The translations under genes and the position numbers were made by a program. Positions 1-15,000 of a DNA stretch of 64,000 nt are shown one piece after another. Position 1 is the first letter of the stretch; every line of letters starts with the position of its first letter. The stretch covers positions 18,456,723 through 18,520,722 of the forward strand of contig NC_134282.1 in NCBI RefSeq assembly GCF_949628215.1. Reading direction: 5' to 3'. The DNA is from Phalacrocorax aristotelis (Eukaryota; Chordata; Aves; Suliformes; Phalacrocoracidae). A model generated the notes under the pieces. The model did no database searches. It was not told the DNA's origin and worked only from the letters and a program-made list of their open reading frames with translations.

Positions 1-3000
1 CTGATTCAGTGGTGAACTGGAAAGCAAAAAGCTACACATCACAACTGGAGGGGAGGAGGGACACTAAAAATCAGTCAATAAAACGCAAACGTAAGATATT
101 GATTAGGAAAGCTAAAAAAGATAAAGGAAAAAATTCATGTTGGGCAGGGGTGAGGACAACAGGAGAGACTTGCAGGTAGATGGAGAACAAAAGAAGTGAC
201 AGCACTGATACAGTCTCCACCTAACACCAAAATGATGATAAAACTAACAGTGATATATAAAAGTTGTTGTGCTCAGTAAGCAATTCCATTTGGAGAGCAG
301 GAGGGGGATATACTCATATCAGACGAGATATCGTTTAGACCACTGGAATCTTGGAAAGATTTTAGAGCACATACAAGAGTAAACTCACAAGCCCAGAAGA
401 GTCCTTAGAGAGCTGGCAGAGGTGTCCTGCCTTTCTAATCTTTATTTGCAAGAAGATCAGAGAAATGCTAATGCTTTGCCAGAATTTCTAAAAAACGCAA
501 ATGAGATCATTGGATAACTCAGACCTGTTAACCTGGCATCATGCAAAAAAGTGGAAGAGAATCTGAGCTTCAACCAACACAGAGCTAACAAGCAAGAATG
601 TAAATAATGAATTGTCCTGTTTTTGTGGCAACAAGGCTTGGTATACAAAAATGATCCAGGGTTTGGTAAGCGAAGGTCACTGCCTGATCCCAACTTTGTT
701 CTTGTGAACATTTTGACCAAGAACTATGCAGTACAACAAGTATTTCCTACAGAGGCCAGCTACAGGCGGGCCTCAGAAATAGTTGATCTCTGTTAACACA
801 CAGGAGCCTTCTCCACAGGCTTCCCCTGGAAGGTGGATGCTTCTGAATCCTTCTCACCACTGACAACGCTGGCACATGGCAGAAAGACAGGTAAGGAGAT
901 AAGGGCATCACAGTCCTGTTCAGTGGTTTTTTCTTTAGGTGAACTCAATCCATTCAGACCAAACATCTTAGCAGGTCAGATGAAAGAAGGATGGAGCAGA
1001 TTGTGGACTTCACATACCAAGAGGGAAGATGGAAAGGTTCAAAGCATGCAACCAGCTCAACTAAAACTCCTACTGCAATATGGGACTTAAAGGAGTAGTG
1101 TGTTTTGGATGTTTAAATAGAGAGCAATGACATGGCTGATGCAGAAGTCCTGCCTATGCTTCTGGGTCTTGGTTTGGTTTGGTTTGTTAATGGGGGTGAA
1201 ACATGGGAGAAGATGTAGAAAAGAACCACTGCAGGGAAGCCCAAGCATGGGAGAGAAGGAAAGCACACATATCTAGTCTGGTTATCTAAATGAAACAGAG
1301 ATTAAGGGGTGTATGAGTGTTTTCCTAAGGCCCCAGGAAAGCTATTTTCAGTTGTTGTAGGTAACACTGAACATTTACAGAGGAGAAACCAAGAAGACAC
1401 AAACTCTATAGCCCCTTGCTGACATGAAGGACACGTTCTAACAAAGTAAAACCTCCAGCCGTTTCTCATCATGCTCCCAATCTCTCTGGCTTGGCAGAAG
1501 GAAGATGCACCACAGGTGTCAGAGACCTCACCCTGGGAAACAAAACCCTCAGACACGCCTTTCGATCCCCTACAGCAATCCAAACGTACGTATTCATCTC
1601 AACATACCCCAAGCAGGTATCCCACAGCACATACCTGGGATACCTACCTCTGTTGGCTAACATCACATTCATATCAGTTCCGCATTAGCTGCAGCATTAG
1701 GGCCACTTAATGTATCATTATCAGTGCTTGATCTCACAAGTGTCTTAAAGAAGGTGGTGTTCATAAAGCCTGACTTTGTTAATGTCTGATGAGGACAGTC
1801 AATGCTAAAATATCCTTATTGCTCTGTCTACACTAATTTTAATCTAGCACCTTTACACATCAAGAGATTTATTGTTTTATCACTCCATTAACAAAACCGT
1901 CCTCCTTAGTCTTCAGCTGAGGACCTATGACTCTTTTCTTTATACTAACTGACAAAAGCCTTAACTAGGAGTTGAAGTTTTTAAAGTTAAAACTCTCTCA
2001 GGAGCCTAATTGCCTCCATTTCAATGCTAAATATTTTAATATAGGCAACAAACCAATGGCTAAATTCCAAAGCCAGGGTAAACCCACATTAGAATGATCA
2101 GGCTTCCTCAACAAGAAGCATGATTAATCATCTGAACCAACCAGCTAATGGGAGACCGAAACTCTATGGGTTTATCTGCAGATCAAGACTTGGTTCCCTT
2201 CTGGAAGAGGTGTTTGATTCGGCATCCATTGTAGGAGTAAGTGGGCAAAATACAATCACCTGTGGTGTAAAAGAAACCACATGGGAGGGGTGGCCATCCT
2301 TTCTGGTCTGATCCTCCCAGATGCACTGCACCTCCATCTACTTCACCAAGACCTGGAGGTAAGCAAATGAGCTCCCTGAAATCACGGTCGGGGAGACAGC
2401 TCATCCAGCCTGCCCTCCTCTCTACCTTCAAGGGATCCCTTAATATGCAGTGTCAAACAGTCAAGGGCAGAGAGCCAAAGTGTGGCTAACCCCAGCTCAG
2501 AGTCAGCAAAGACCTGGGAGCCTCTCCGATATGTAAATCTTCAACATGTGTTTGGAACTGCCGTCAACCCGAAAGACCAAACAAGGCCTTCCTTGGAGGT
2601 CTCAACTTGGGGAACTCGTTCCTTCTCAAAATCCTAGCCCCCAGTCTGAGGCTGAGACCCCAGATCACAGTGCTAAAGGGAATTCCTGTTAGATCAGAGC
2701 TGCTCACGAGCCTTACACTATGGCAGGATTGTCTTCTCACAAGCGACCCAACATGTTGTCTTGTGATGGCAGAAGGAAGGGCTCTGCTGAAGTCGGTGCA
2801 ATCAAAGGAAAAGAGATATAAGGGAGACGAGAGTCAGACTGGTTGGCCTTGCATCATGTTTGCAGGTGGCAGTGAAAGGCTGCATCCTAGAAGGAGCAGT
2901 TGGGCCATGACACGAGGATACAGACCTTAGAAGTGGAGAAGTATTTTCCTTGCCTGCTTGGTGGAAGGCCACTAACATACGGGATGGGTGAAAGGTGGGA

Positions 3001-6000
3001 GGAAAAGGAAGATGAACTGTGCACTGAAGGTGCTTCTCTGTCCTACTTGATGACAGTGAGCATCCCTGTCTTAGATGGTTATATTAGAGGCGGTAAAATC
3101 TCACCCTCAGCTATCACCTTGAAGCATCCCTCAGTAAAGCTTTGCTCCATCTGGCAGACTTCATCTTGTCCATAAGAACGTGGCCACATCTCTGCCACCT
3201 CATCCCTTTCTCACCACCATTTCTGGCTGCTTTACAGCAGAATGGTACCCTGGACATAAGGACTTTTGCCCTGAGGAGACAGCATCAAATATGCAATATT
3301 GTCACATTTATCTCTAGCAACTCATGCAAAGTACGTCAAACCTGTCCTACGCTTTCCATGCCAGCATTGCAGGGTTGGAGGCCACATGAGCTGATGAGGG
3401 TGAATGCTTTGCCCTCAACGCTGTTACAAAAATTATTATTGCATCTTTGAAATGGAAGCAAGCCCTTGGTTTTCAAAAGGACAGACTTTCAACATCTTCA
3501 CTGAGGAGAGTTCAAGCTCTCCTTGTCTCTGGGTGCTCCGCGGTATAAGGCTGTGGTAGATCCTGCAAGCCAAGGTCAGGGCCATGATCTGTTCCTCTGA
3601 CACAAAACATTCGACGGTAACTGCAATGCTCAAGTGGGGTGGGGGCTAAGACCTCCTCAGGTGCCCAGAAAGGTAGAACTGACTTCTCCAAGAGGGACAG
3701 GCTGCTCCCAGTCTCCCTGCAACCTGCTCTGTTTCCTGGGCCATTCATTTCTTGCTGCATGAGCTCAGAGCAATAGGCGTCGCTGTGAAACACATGCAGG
3801 CATTGACTATCAAAACACGGCTCTCTTCCATGGACTAACCATTCCCGGGGAGAACATGGGAGAGCAACCAAAGCCAGGACACTTTCGGGATGGTCTCCCA
3901 TACCTCAGCTGGCTGCTGTGAGAGAGAGCCTGGATGGGACCAGGCGTGTGGGGTGGGTGTGGGTTCACCTGCAGGTGCTTGGGAGCAGGCCTGCCCCACG
4001 CACTTGGAGCTGCAGTCCCACGCACTTGGAGCTGCAGTCCCACACACTTAATCAGCACCAAATGTGCATGTGCATAAAGTGAACAGAGGGAAAGCCTTTG
4101 TCAGGCAACAGTGACTGCCGCTGCGGAAAGAGTCAGAGAACTCTTTTCCTCTTAAAGTTTACTATTTTAACTACTAGCCTGGCCTGGAAGCCTTTATTGC
4201 TCCCAACGAAGCCAGGACTTTGCTCCAAAGCCAAACAATGAGAAGTGTCTGAAAACCTGCGCCTATATAAGTGTGTGTGCACCTTCCTGTATGCATTCCT
4301 CCGTGTGTGGGTGCCCGTGTGTGTGTGAGCATGCCGAGGGGTGTGAGCATGGGTTTGGGTGGAGCAGCATGTACCTCGCCCTCCCCGGGTGCTGGCGCGG
4401 CGAGCCAAGCGGGGGGCTGCTGTTGGCCGCTGCAGGCTCCCTCCGCTGCTGGAAGGCTCAGGGGGGAAGTTCAGCACTTCTGCAAACAGAGGCCTCTCAC
4501 AGAAACGCTAGCAGCCACTTCAGGGGCAGGTTTGCAAAGGAGCTTGGTGCCCTGTTGCAGGGCTGGAAGGAAGCAGGTGGCTTCTGCAGGCACTCCATAG
4601 CCTCGAGGTCCCCTCCAAGCTCTTTGGAGGCTCTGCCCTCCTGGCATCCCCCTGCCGTGCCACACACCCGTGCAACTCAGAAAGATAGCTGGGAGCTCTT
4701 TGGAGAGTCTAGGTGAAGCTGTTTGGCATTGATATCCACATATGGATGCGGATCCGGTGGGTGCAGAGTGGCTCAGTGGGGCAGGGTCAGTGCTTGAGCA
4801 GCCCCTGGCAAACCCCCAGCCAGAACTCTGCTCTGGGTCTTGGCCAAAGGGTCACTCCTGCAGCTCAAGACCTTGGTCCTGTCGTGCTTCCCATGCTCTT
4901 GGTGGGAGACCTGAAGCTGGAGCATCCTGCAGTTCTGCACTGCCTGATGGGCACTTCTGCATTGCCTGACTCCCATACTTGGGGTACCTTTCCTAGAACT
5001 GACGCCAGCCCACTTGTTCCCATGGCAGGCAGATGCACTTGCCTGCATTTCTTCTGTTGGTCCAGGTTGGCAAGAGAAGGCTGAAGCCTGGCCTCCTCTG
5101 CTGCTTGTGGCCCTCCCATGGCCTGCAACATCTGGGAGCTGTGGCAGGCAGGCCTGCTGCACTGCATGGCATTTCTGCAGGCGAGGAAGCCTTTGAGAGA
5201 CCAGGATAATGGCTAATAGTGCTGTTTTCCTCTGCTCTGCTTTCCTTCAAGTGAATTATCAGGGTCTTGCTGGGAATTATCCTGCCATTACCAAGTGCTC
5301 TGGGGAGCTGCCAGTGATTTACTTAACGGCAAACAACACAAAGAGCCGGACACAGCAGGAGCTATGCAACTGAACAAGCTGGGGAACATGCAAGTGGAAG
5401 AAAAATGCTGTAAGAGCAGCTGGGGCACAGGGATCCGGCCAAGGCTGCTGGCCAGAGATGGGAACGAGGACGCCCCCATTTGCATGTGGAGTAATGGCTC
5501 TGTTCTCCTCGAGGGCAGATTTCGTCCATGGTGTAGCTGAGTGCAATGGAAATGTCAAAGGGTGGTGGACCTGTGGTCCTGGGCCTGGCAGGCCAAGGGG
5601 GAGCCCGGGGCTCTGGCATGGGAGGAAAATCTAGTCCTCCCTACTCCTGGAGAGCTGTGGGACTCACGGATCATGGGAAGGCTGCAAGCAGGTCAGCAGC
5701 AGAGCTGGGGCTGACCCCCTGCTCTCACACCGAGACCGACCCAGTGCCTGCACGGGGGGTCTGGCAGGGACGAAGACTCCTGACCTCCCCTCAATTCCTT
5801 AGTAGCTCCTCGCCTCTTTGCACCTTCCAGACTTTGTCCTTGTCACCCTTTATTGTCCCATGGGTGAGCATAGCCTTTGGACACCTGTGACCTGCCTTGT
5901 CCCAGCCACACTACTCGCTCTAACAGCCTCTGCTCTGGGGGACCACCGTGGTGTAAGCCTGCCCAGGGCTGCTCCCTCCACCCTCTGGGAACTGCCCTCT

Positions 6001-9000
6001 GCACACAAAAGGGTGCAGACACCCCTGCAGACATGTGCCCACCCCCTGCACTGCACCCTCCCCACAGGCTCTTGTGCTTGCCATGGCCCCCATCTCCTTG
6101 CACAGGCCGCCCCTGCATAGTGCCATGTGCCCCCTCCCCAGTGCCATGCACCCCCAAACCTCCCAGCACCCACATGGACCCCCTTGTCCTCACTGCCCAT
6201 GCCCACAGCCGCACAGCCCTGCGCACACACGCTCTCTTGACACTTTACAGGTGCCGGGCGAAGGAGGGGCTCCATTGAGTGCTAGAAAGTTGTTCCTACT
6301 CTTTGCTGGGAGCAACCACATTACTCACGAGTCCTTTTTTAGTGCCGGTATGTGTTTCCCCCTTTCCATCTCCAGTCCATTAGCTACTATGGAAACAACA
6401 TGTCGTTGCCCGGAGGTGGAGTTCAGCCACAGCCAAAACAGCGCGGATAAATTCCAAGCACCCAAATTCACATCCTGGGGCAAAGCCCGCGCAGCTCAGC
6501 TGGGGAACAGGAGCGGCGTCCCGGCTGTGCTAAGGGAGGAGATCTCAGCCTGGGCTTGCCGGCTGTGGGATGCACGGGGTGCGGGAAGTGCTGGAGGGGA
6601 CCCCACTGTCCCAGCGGGGGTGGAAACGGTGTGGAAGGGAAGGCCGAGGTGAATTACTCTTCCGGAGCCCAACCGAGGGTGTGTGAGTGGCGTGGAGATA
6701 AACAGCAGATCCGCAGAGCCTCAGCTGCTTCATTTCCGCTCCGTCCTGCAGCATCTACTGCCCAGACTGTGACTGATCTGCCAGGGGCGGCCGCGGAGGG
6801 GAGGAGGCAGCTCAGTGGCACAGCTGGAGGGACCGCACAGAGATCCTGCTACACCGGGCACGGGCAGAGCCTGTTTGACCTAGGGGCATCTGGCACAAGG
6901 GTGCAGTGGAAGGGCTTAGCATCCCTTGAATTCATCCATACGGGCTGACCTTCAAGTGCTCAGAACCATTCTGCTCCCCTGCCTCCCCCCATTGCCTCCT
7001 CCTGATGGGTTTTCAGAGCATTGTGTGTGCCGAAGCCTCCCCAGCTTGTGTGTGTGGGGTGCTGAGTCCCTGCTGCCTTGGCCTTGGGAAGGTTTGTCCC
7101 CTGGGGTGGATGGCACATGTCAGAGGTGAGAGGTGGCAGGGCGAGGGTTGCAGTGGATTCATAACGTGCGGAGCAGTCTCATCACCCAGCAGTGCCTTTT
7201 GGTCTTGCTTGCTCCTGGCTCCACCCATGTCCTTTCGAACCAGACCCCATCGCAGCTCTCAGCTGCGGATTTTGGCTGTCGCAAAGTGTCCAGCCTGAGC
7301 AATTTTGTGTCCCACCCAGGCTCCCATCACAGGGGGACAAGGAGTTGTTGGTCCCCGTTGCACCAGGGCAGCCAAGGTGCCTGCTTGAGCTAAGCTGCTG
7401 GCTCCCACTGCAGGCAAGCAGTGGAGAGGGGAGCACTGTGCGGTGACCAAACCAAGTCCTCATACCCTGAGTCACCTGGATCTGGGGAGGGACCATCAGT
7501 GTCCCAACACCCACCTGGCTCCCTGTGTGGGGAGCCATCCTCGTGGTGGGACACAAGCTGTAGGGACCCAAGGGAGTCGTAGTTTGAGCATGGCTGTTCC
7601 TTGCTGTACCTCCTAGGAGGGCAGGCAGGGATGGTGGCATGTCCTGCCTTGGGGGCTTTCATAGCAGGGGTGTGTTCTGGCCCTGATCTCCCCTGGCAGA
7701 TGGAAAACGCTGGAGATAGGAAGCAAAGCCCTAGAAAGGAGGAACTTTCCTTGGTGGCAGCCGGCAGTCCACGACAGGGCTGTCCCACCCGGCACTGGGG
7801 CTGCCCAACTGCCTGCCACTGCCCGCAGGCACCCTTCCAGCCTGGACTGCCCAGGAGGTGCTGTGTCCCACTCTGGTGGCTTTGTGACCCTGCAGTACCA
7901 GCACCTGGGGACAGCAGTGTCACATAGGGTAGGAAAGAACTACACCAGCACCTCAGATAGCTCACCCAGAGATGGGCACTGGAGCCAGGTATGGCCCTAG
8001 CTTGGACCCCCAATCCCTTCCCCAGCTTCTCCAGGAGACGGAACAAGAAAACCTGTTAGTCCCCAGGCAGCCTGGGAAAGATCCACTGGCTTCTGAGTTG
8101 GAGCAGTGACCTGCGTAAGTGCCTGACTGGATCAGGGCCAGCAGGAGCAAACTCTGGCCATGAGGCTCCCTCAGAAGAGGGAGGGAGAGACTGGAGGCGA
8201 GCTGGGATGCCTTTCCAAAGTAGGCAGAGAAACTGCCTGTCAGCAAGGCTTCTCTGCAAAGAGGCAAGCACCGTCTCTGAGAAATAAGGGAACAAACATT
8301 GGGAGGAGGAGAAAAATAATGCAGGTTTCTAGAGCAGGGATTTTCAACCTGTTCTGCTTTGCTGATCTCCAAAAATATCCTACCAGAGATGCAAGTTCCT
8401 TTGTAGCAAGCCAATACCACCTGGCAAGACGCTTGCTGGCCTCAGTTACCCTTCCTTAAAAGCAGTCCACGGAACCATGGGGATCCCCCAGCCACAGAAG
8501 CTGCAGCTCTTGAGGGCACTAAAACCACATAACAAACCAGGCTGGTTTACCCATGCAGGAGCCCCGTGGAGCAGACTGCAGCCCCAAAACCCCAGGCCTA
8601 CCAGGGCATGGCCTTTGCAAGAGCCATGTCCACTAAGGGGCAGGATGGTGGCTGGAGAAGCTGGGAGAAGCTGAGGTGCACCCCCAGGGATGAGCAGTGC
8701 TGGGGAAACTGCAGCTTCAAAACTATGCTTCTGCCATGGTACATGGTACTTGGTGTGGGTTCTCTGGTGACTAATAAAAAGCCTGTGTTTGCAGTGGCCA
8801 GTCTCTCTTGGGGGGAACTAGTGAGCATCCCCCCTCTGCTTGCAAGAACACTTGCAAGAAGATCTAGGACCTCCTCCTCACCTTGCCATCAAATTTGTTT
8901 AAAATTGGCTCTATGGGTTTGCAAGGATTGGAAGGGAACGGGCAGCAGAAATGGGAGGAAGCCTCCCTTGCTTTGGAAATCAATGTGGAAAGTAGCTAGA

Positions 9001-12000
9001 AAAAATGCTGGGGGACATGGGAGGGTGGAAAGGAGAGAAGAAGTAAGAAGACAGCTGTCTTGATCCCAAACGAGGAGGTTGAAATACCTGTCCTCTCTGA
9101 GGTCCTGCGTATCACAGGTGTCTCCACTGAAGTAGGATGCCTGAGCATCCTGGCCTAGCTGGGGACAGTCCTGAGATACAGACAGTCCTGATGTCCCAAA
9201 TCGTGTTCTCGTCCTGGATCTGAGAAACGGCACCCAAGAAAACCCTTTCCAGGCAGGGATCCTCCCTGTGTTCCCATGCTGAGCTGTTGGCTCTGCAGCT
9301 GAGCTGTGTGATGCAGGGGACACACACTCATCTGTGACCCCATGGGCATGGCACTTCACCCCCAGTTCTTCTTTGCCTCTGCCTTTGGTCACTCTGGTGT
9401 AAGGAGCATCGTTACAACACACCTCTCAGATGAGAAAAGCTTCCTCTCCTATCAAGTCTGCACAGCATGAGACAAGTCGGCCAAATGATTTGGTTGAAAA
9501 TCAACTTCCTCCTAAAAAAAAAACCTGGAAAGATTTGTTTTCAGCCTGATCTGTTCCCTAATCCGACTTGTTGCACAAGGAGGGAGTGAGGCCACTCACT
9601 GGGCAGGGCTGGACGGCTGCTATTGTCAGCTGCACAGCTTTTGATCAGCTTGAAGCAATCGTGAAACTGCAGCCTGAACTTCCAGTGACTCACCCAGAGA
9701 AGGGAAACTTCCTGGCTTGTGTGTTCGAGCATTTCTGGAAAAACTGCTATATTTGGCATGGAAAATAGGAAGGATTCCTCTGGCCGCTTGAAATGGGAGC
9801 AGTAGAAATGACTCAATGGGCAGTTTAAGACAGGCAAACAAGGATGCTCTCTAAATTATTCATTGCAATTCTCCACATTGTGTGTTTTGCCCACAACAGG
9901 CTCAACAGTGCCTGCACACAGGATGGCCCAGGCTCCGCCAGGAAGTTGCGCGATTTATTGTTCTGACAGCAAACCCACCAATGCACATTTGCTGTGTATT
10001 ATGGACCACTGACATTACAGGCTGCTTCCCATCTGTTTACCAACAAATACTGCTCAAAAGGTATGGCATTGTGCTTATCGCTACACGTTGACCCAGCGTG
10101 AAAAATCTGCCAATTTATATTTTCATTACATCAGTAGCTAGAAATGCATTTCTTGCCAGCTTCAAACACTTTCAACTGTTTCATCTAGTATGCTGGGGAA
10201 AAAAAAAATGAAGAAACTGCTCTTCTGCAAATTACTGAAGTTGGTGGAGGGGGGGCTGTTTCTGAGGAATTGAAATGGATTCTTCTCTCTTCTTTTTTTT
10301 TTTTTTTAAATACTTGTCCAAACTGTTATTCAAATAGCTTGTTCATTAAACTCCTGAACTGGTAAATGAAAATCATCACTTTCAGATCATGACAAGCAGC
10401 ACCTAAAACAAAAAACGATGTGAATAAATCCCAAGAAAAAAAATATTCAACAATCTTCCATGAAAAATCAGTTAAAAAGAGAGAGAGGGCTGCAAACATT
10501 TTCTATTGGGTGAAATGCCAACCGGCTCCTGGTTAGCGTGTATTAAATTAAATATTCAATTTTGTCATGCACCACTTTTATTGGCGGGTTAAATATCGAC
10601 AAATATGTCTAGTGCAGGGAGATGGTTCAAGCTGCAGCCTGACGAATCCCATGGCAGCTCTGCATCAGCGCTTCAGGTGGAAAAACCTCTTCCTCTCACC
10701 ACTGAGACCCCACGAGGCTGATGCCCGGGATCCTTATGGCCACGGCCATTGCACAGGGGCTATCCCTCTTGCCTTGCAACCCCCTGATGCCAAGCGTGGC
10801 TCTGCCAGCAGTGACTGAACGGCCCCTCTGCCAGGATGCTCGGGGCCAGGCACAGCAATCCTCTCCCAGCTGACAAGGCTTCGGAGCCGAGGGATCTCTA
10901 GAGCTGAGAGTGGGACCACTGGATTTAACTCCTCCTGATTTCTATGCTGAATTTATCAAGTTACTTTTTGCTTGTAATTATTTAAGCTGTTCTCCATGCT
11001 CCCACAGCAAGGAGGCTGCAGCTTGGCAGAAGAGCTGTCCCTTTCGCTGGTGTGGAGCTTGCCGCTTTCTGGTGGCCCCATGCTCTTGTACAGGGAAGAG
11101 CTAGGCACCTGCTCTGATTTTGCAGGTTTTTTTCCTCCTCCCCACTCAGCTCACTCTTTCTGAGGGTGCTGCTCTGTAGGAACCATCCCATGCAGGTGCA
11201 TTTCAGCCTGGAAGCAGCGGCCTCCTTCCCACCAGCTCCTCCCCGCCTGGCTAGAAGGCAGCCAGTGCCTCTAGTGCTCCAGCAGCGCAGGGGGTGAGCT
11301 GAGAGGTGAGGCAAATGGATGAGTGCTCCCATCCCTAGCACCCCACATCTTCAGCCCACCAGAAGCCCCAGGAAGGAGTGAGACACACTGGCATGGTAAC
11401 AAAGAGAAGGAGAGCTTGTCCGGGGCTCTGCTTTGCCTCTCAAATGCTGCCCCTGGAGGTTTAGTAGCTGCTCGAGACTTCTGGTCCATCAATTATTTAA
11501 TTGTCTCCAGCCATGTGGTCTTCAGCCCCGAGTGCTTGTCTGCTCCAAACACAGAAGCCCATGTGTGGGGGGAGTGGTGTTGGGCAGGGGGATGCCGAGC
11601 TGGGGCTGGGCAGAGGACCCCTGCAGGGAAGCAATGCAGAGGCACGGGGGACACATCCCACCACTAGCAGTGCTGAGCCAAGCATTACGGCTGGCACCTT
11701 CTCACCCAGCTGCACATCAGCTGGAGGGGTGGGTTCTTCTTCCAGTCTCCTGGGATGACCCCGGGAAAATCACCTCCTTGCTCCACACCTCGCCTTCCCC
11801 ACCTGTAAACAGGCACCAAAGATTTCAGAAGTGGTGTGATCCTCGGTGGCATCCATCACCCATTGTAGCAGCACACAAACGTGTGTGCGAGATGGTGTTT
11901 TGCAATGAAAAAAGTCTGGCTCTCACCCCTGCTCAGAGGGTCTACACCACCATGGATGTGTGTTTAGTGGATTGCTTAAGGCTGGTGGTCCCAGTTTGCT

Positions 12001-15000
12001 GCCGCTGCCCACGCTGTCTTGAGCTAAAGCAGCACAGCATAGCACGGCACAGCGAGCGCTGCTGGGTAGGCAGGACAAGCCATGACACGCGGGCAGGCAG
12101 GCGGCTGGAGCCGGGTAGGTGTGTCGCTGTTACCCAATAAATAACTCAAGCCCTAAAGCAGCCCATTGTAATTACAGGGGCCCTGTGCAGATTGAAAATG
12201 AAGAAGGAGGTAAAAAAGGAAATCAAGGCTCAGTCTCCCCCAGGAGGTGGTGCTCCACAGGGGAAGCAATAGAGGGGAGCGGTGATTTGTATCTCTCCAG
12301 AGGAATTCTCCTTTCTAGGGCTGCCCCAGGCGCCAAACTGCCGCCAGGTTCAGATGAGTTTCTCATCTGAATATGCATAAGCCAGTAATTAATTCTCTCT
12401 GATACTGATCCAGATTTGGGGATGGTTTTGTGAGTGTGTGCATGCGCGTTGGGTGCCCATCTTCTCCCAGGTGTGCCAACGCAGCAAGGACGTACAAGAC
12501 GAAGGAGTGGTACCTCTCCATGTGTTTGCCCCTGCAGGATGATGGCCTTCAGTGCCCTGGGGATGGCTTGGGGTAGGAGGGTGGCCCCAATTGGGTGGGG
12601 AGCCCTATGGGGTGGCTCTGGGGGGCATCTTGCTGGCACAGTGGGAGGAAGGGGGACAGAGAGCAGGACACGATCGGGGTCATGTGTGCCCCAGGGCTGG
12701 CCATACTGTGCAGCAATCCCTGCCCCAACACACAACCAGCCTTGGGCACGTGCAGGGAGGTGTTTTCCCTCCTCCTCAGGACACTGCAAATACCTCATGT
12801 TTGCAGAGCACTGGGAGTGGCAGGGAGGGAACCTGGCTTTGCCTCCCCCCTCCCACCTTCCTCTCTTGCTCTCCTTTTAAACCTCTTCCACGCATCACTT
12901 TGAGCAGTGGGACGGGAGCCCAAGGAGCGAAACCATGTCTCTGGCCCAAGGCCCAGGCCCGGGGCAGGGTGTGGGTGTGTGATCTCCGAGTGATATGCCC
13001 TTGCCCTGAGTCTGATCCACAGTGTTCCTCACTCATAGTCACTACCAACCTTCAAACCAGGGGAAAAACCAGAAAACTCATTAAAAGTGAGAAACATTGC
13101 TTTCCAACTTCACCAGGCCCCCACAGGTCTCTTCCCCCCGACTCTGAGGCAGGTTGCCCCAATGCCCTCCTCACCCTTTGCTTGAGAGAAAGGCAATAAT
13201 CAGCTTTGCTGCCTTTAAACCCAGCTGCGGGGCCTCAGCAGCCTGCCAGGGGCGAGCTGGGGACGCCTTGGCATGCAGGCAGGGAAGGACAGGGATTTGA
13301 GTGCCGGCACCCAGGTCATGACACCACCAGCACTGGCCCTCAGCAGCCAGGAAGGTGATCTGGGTCCCCTCCTGCTGTTGCGGACTCCCTTGGAAAAGCC
13401 AGCATCCCAAACCGGACACTTCCCTTGTCCCCCTGTCGTGTCCCCACCCTGCCAGTAGGCAGAAGCCAGATTAGCAGCAGTGCTGGAGCATATTGCTGCC
13501 CTCAACCTGGCCCTGGCTCCTGACAGTTCCCAGCCGAGGGAGGCAGAAAAGAGTGCTCCCTTGCCACCGCCTCTCGGCTGGCCAGGGCAGTGGCTTCCTG
13601 GAGCTGTGGAGAAGCTAGTGGGCATCTTGGATGTTAAGGGACTGCCATGTCATTGCTTGCTGGAGTCAGGGGACCTGGAGAGGCCACTCTCCCGTGTCCT
13701 CCAGACACAGGGAATAATCTCCCTAGAAAGCTGTCTTCACCCCATGGCTCCATTTGGACGCCTCAGGAGGACATCGATGGGACAATGCCACGTCCTGCCT
13801 GCTACGTCCCGCTCTGGGTGCCGGCAGTGGGGTGCAGAGCAGCCAAACTCCCTAGATCCCTCTGAGGGATCCCTGCAAATTCCAGGCTCTGTGAGCAGCG
13901 GGCTGGGAAAGGCCAGTGAGTCAGAGCCCTGTTTTGTAACACAGGGGGCTGAGCGCGTGTCGGAGCAGGGATGGCTGTGAGCTGAAGTGTGGGGCCCGCC
14001 TGGGCCTTTTGCAATCCTCTGGGGAAAGGCAAAGTCGGTGTCTCCATCCCTTAATTAAAGTGTGCCACAGGGACCTGCTCCCTCCTGTTTACGCAGTTCG
14101 TGGGGACGGACGGTGGAGCAGCAGCCTGGGATGTGGGGAGGAGGGCAGCCTCATCACGCCTGGGCTGGGGTGGCTGGCAGTCTCCAAGCGCAGTCTCTGC
14201 CTCCTGTGCCAGGGTCTCAGCTTTGGCCCCACAGCCTCACAAAGACGCTTTTTGGACCTGTGAGCTGGCCCTAGTGCTCTACGCACCTCTGCTCCCCCCT
14301 GTGAATGCACATGAGGCTCCCTCCCATCTCCCCACCGTCCTCCAGCCTCCCCAGCAGCGCTCCTTCCCCACCGGCTCCTCCAAGCCCCAAAGAGCAAATG
14401 CCCACAAAGCCATGGCCCCCGCATGAAACCCTTGCCCATCGAAGGACAGAAGGTGACACCACTAAGATGTCATCTCTGCCGGCTTCACATCCTGCATCAC
14501 CAGCCTGACCTAGAAACACTACCATGTCTCGTGCGCCGGAGCCCAGGGATGCTGCAGGCTCATCCCTCTGTTTTTTCCAGAGCGTCTGGGTGACAGTCGC
14601 CCCTCCCCTGCCTCTCCGAAGAGCGTAATGAGAATTTCCTCCGAGGAGCAGCTTTCCACGATGAAATAATCGCCTGAGCAGCAGGATCTTCGCCGGGGAT
14701 TAGAGAGGCTGCTACTTGCTGAGCTAGGGAAACGGCCATCAAGGAGGGAAAACTCCTACCGCCTCCTCCAGCACCTTGACTCCTTTGCCAAAGCAATCGC
14801 CTGCCGCAGACAGAGTGAGGTCCCAGGCAGAGCTCAGCCCTGGAAACTTCTGTCCTCGATGCTCAGGCACTTGTGCAAAGTCCCTTTCCACTCTCCTCCT
14901 CCTCTTGCTGCTCCCAGTGGAGCCGCTTCCCAGCCCCAGCTGGCGGGAGGGGTGGAGAAGTAGTAAAGTAGCAGCTGCCTTTTACAGGCAAGAGTTTTGT

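Noticed and set aside
4270-4345. GT-rich tract with alternating purine-pyrimidine runs
   Set aside because: It is interrupted and short, a common decayed microsatellite; not enough for a Z-DNA or regulatory claim.
6035-6652. 205-codon + strand frame
   Set aside because: His/Pro/Ser-rich low-complexity translation of C-rich DNA; no domain, no conserved start context, no splice signals.
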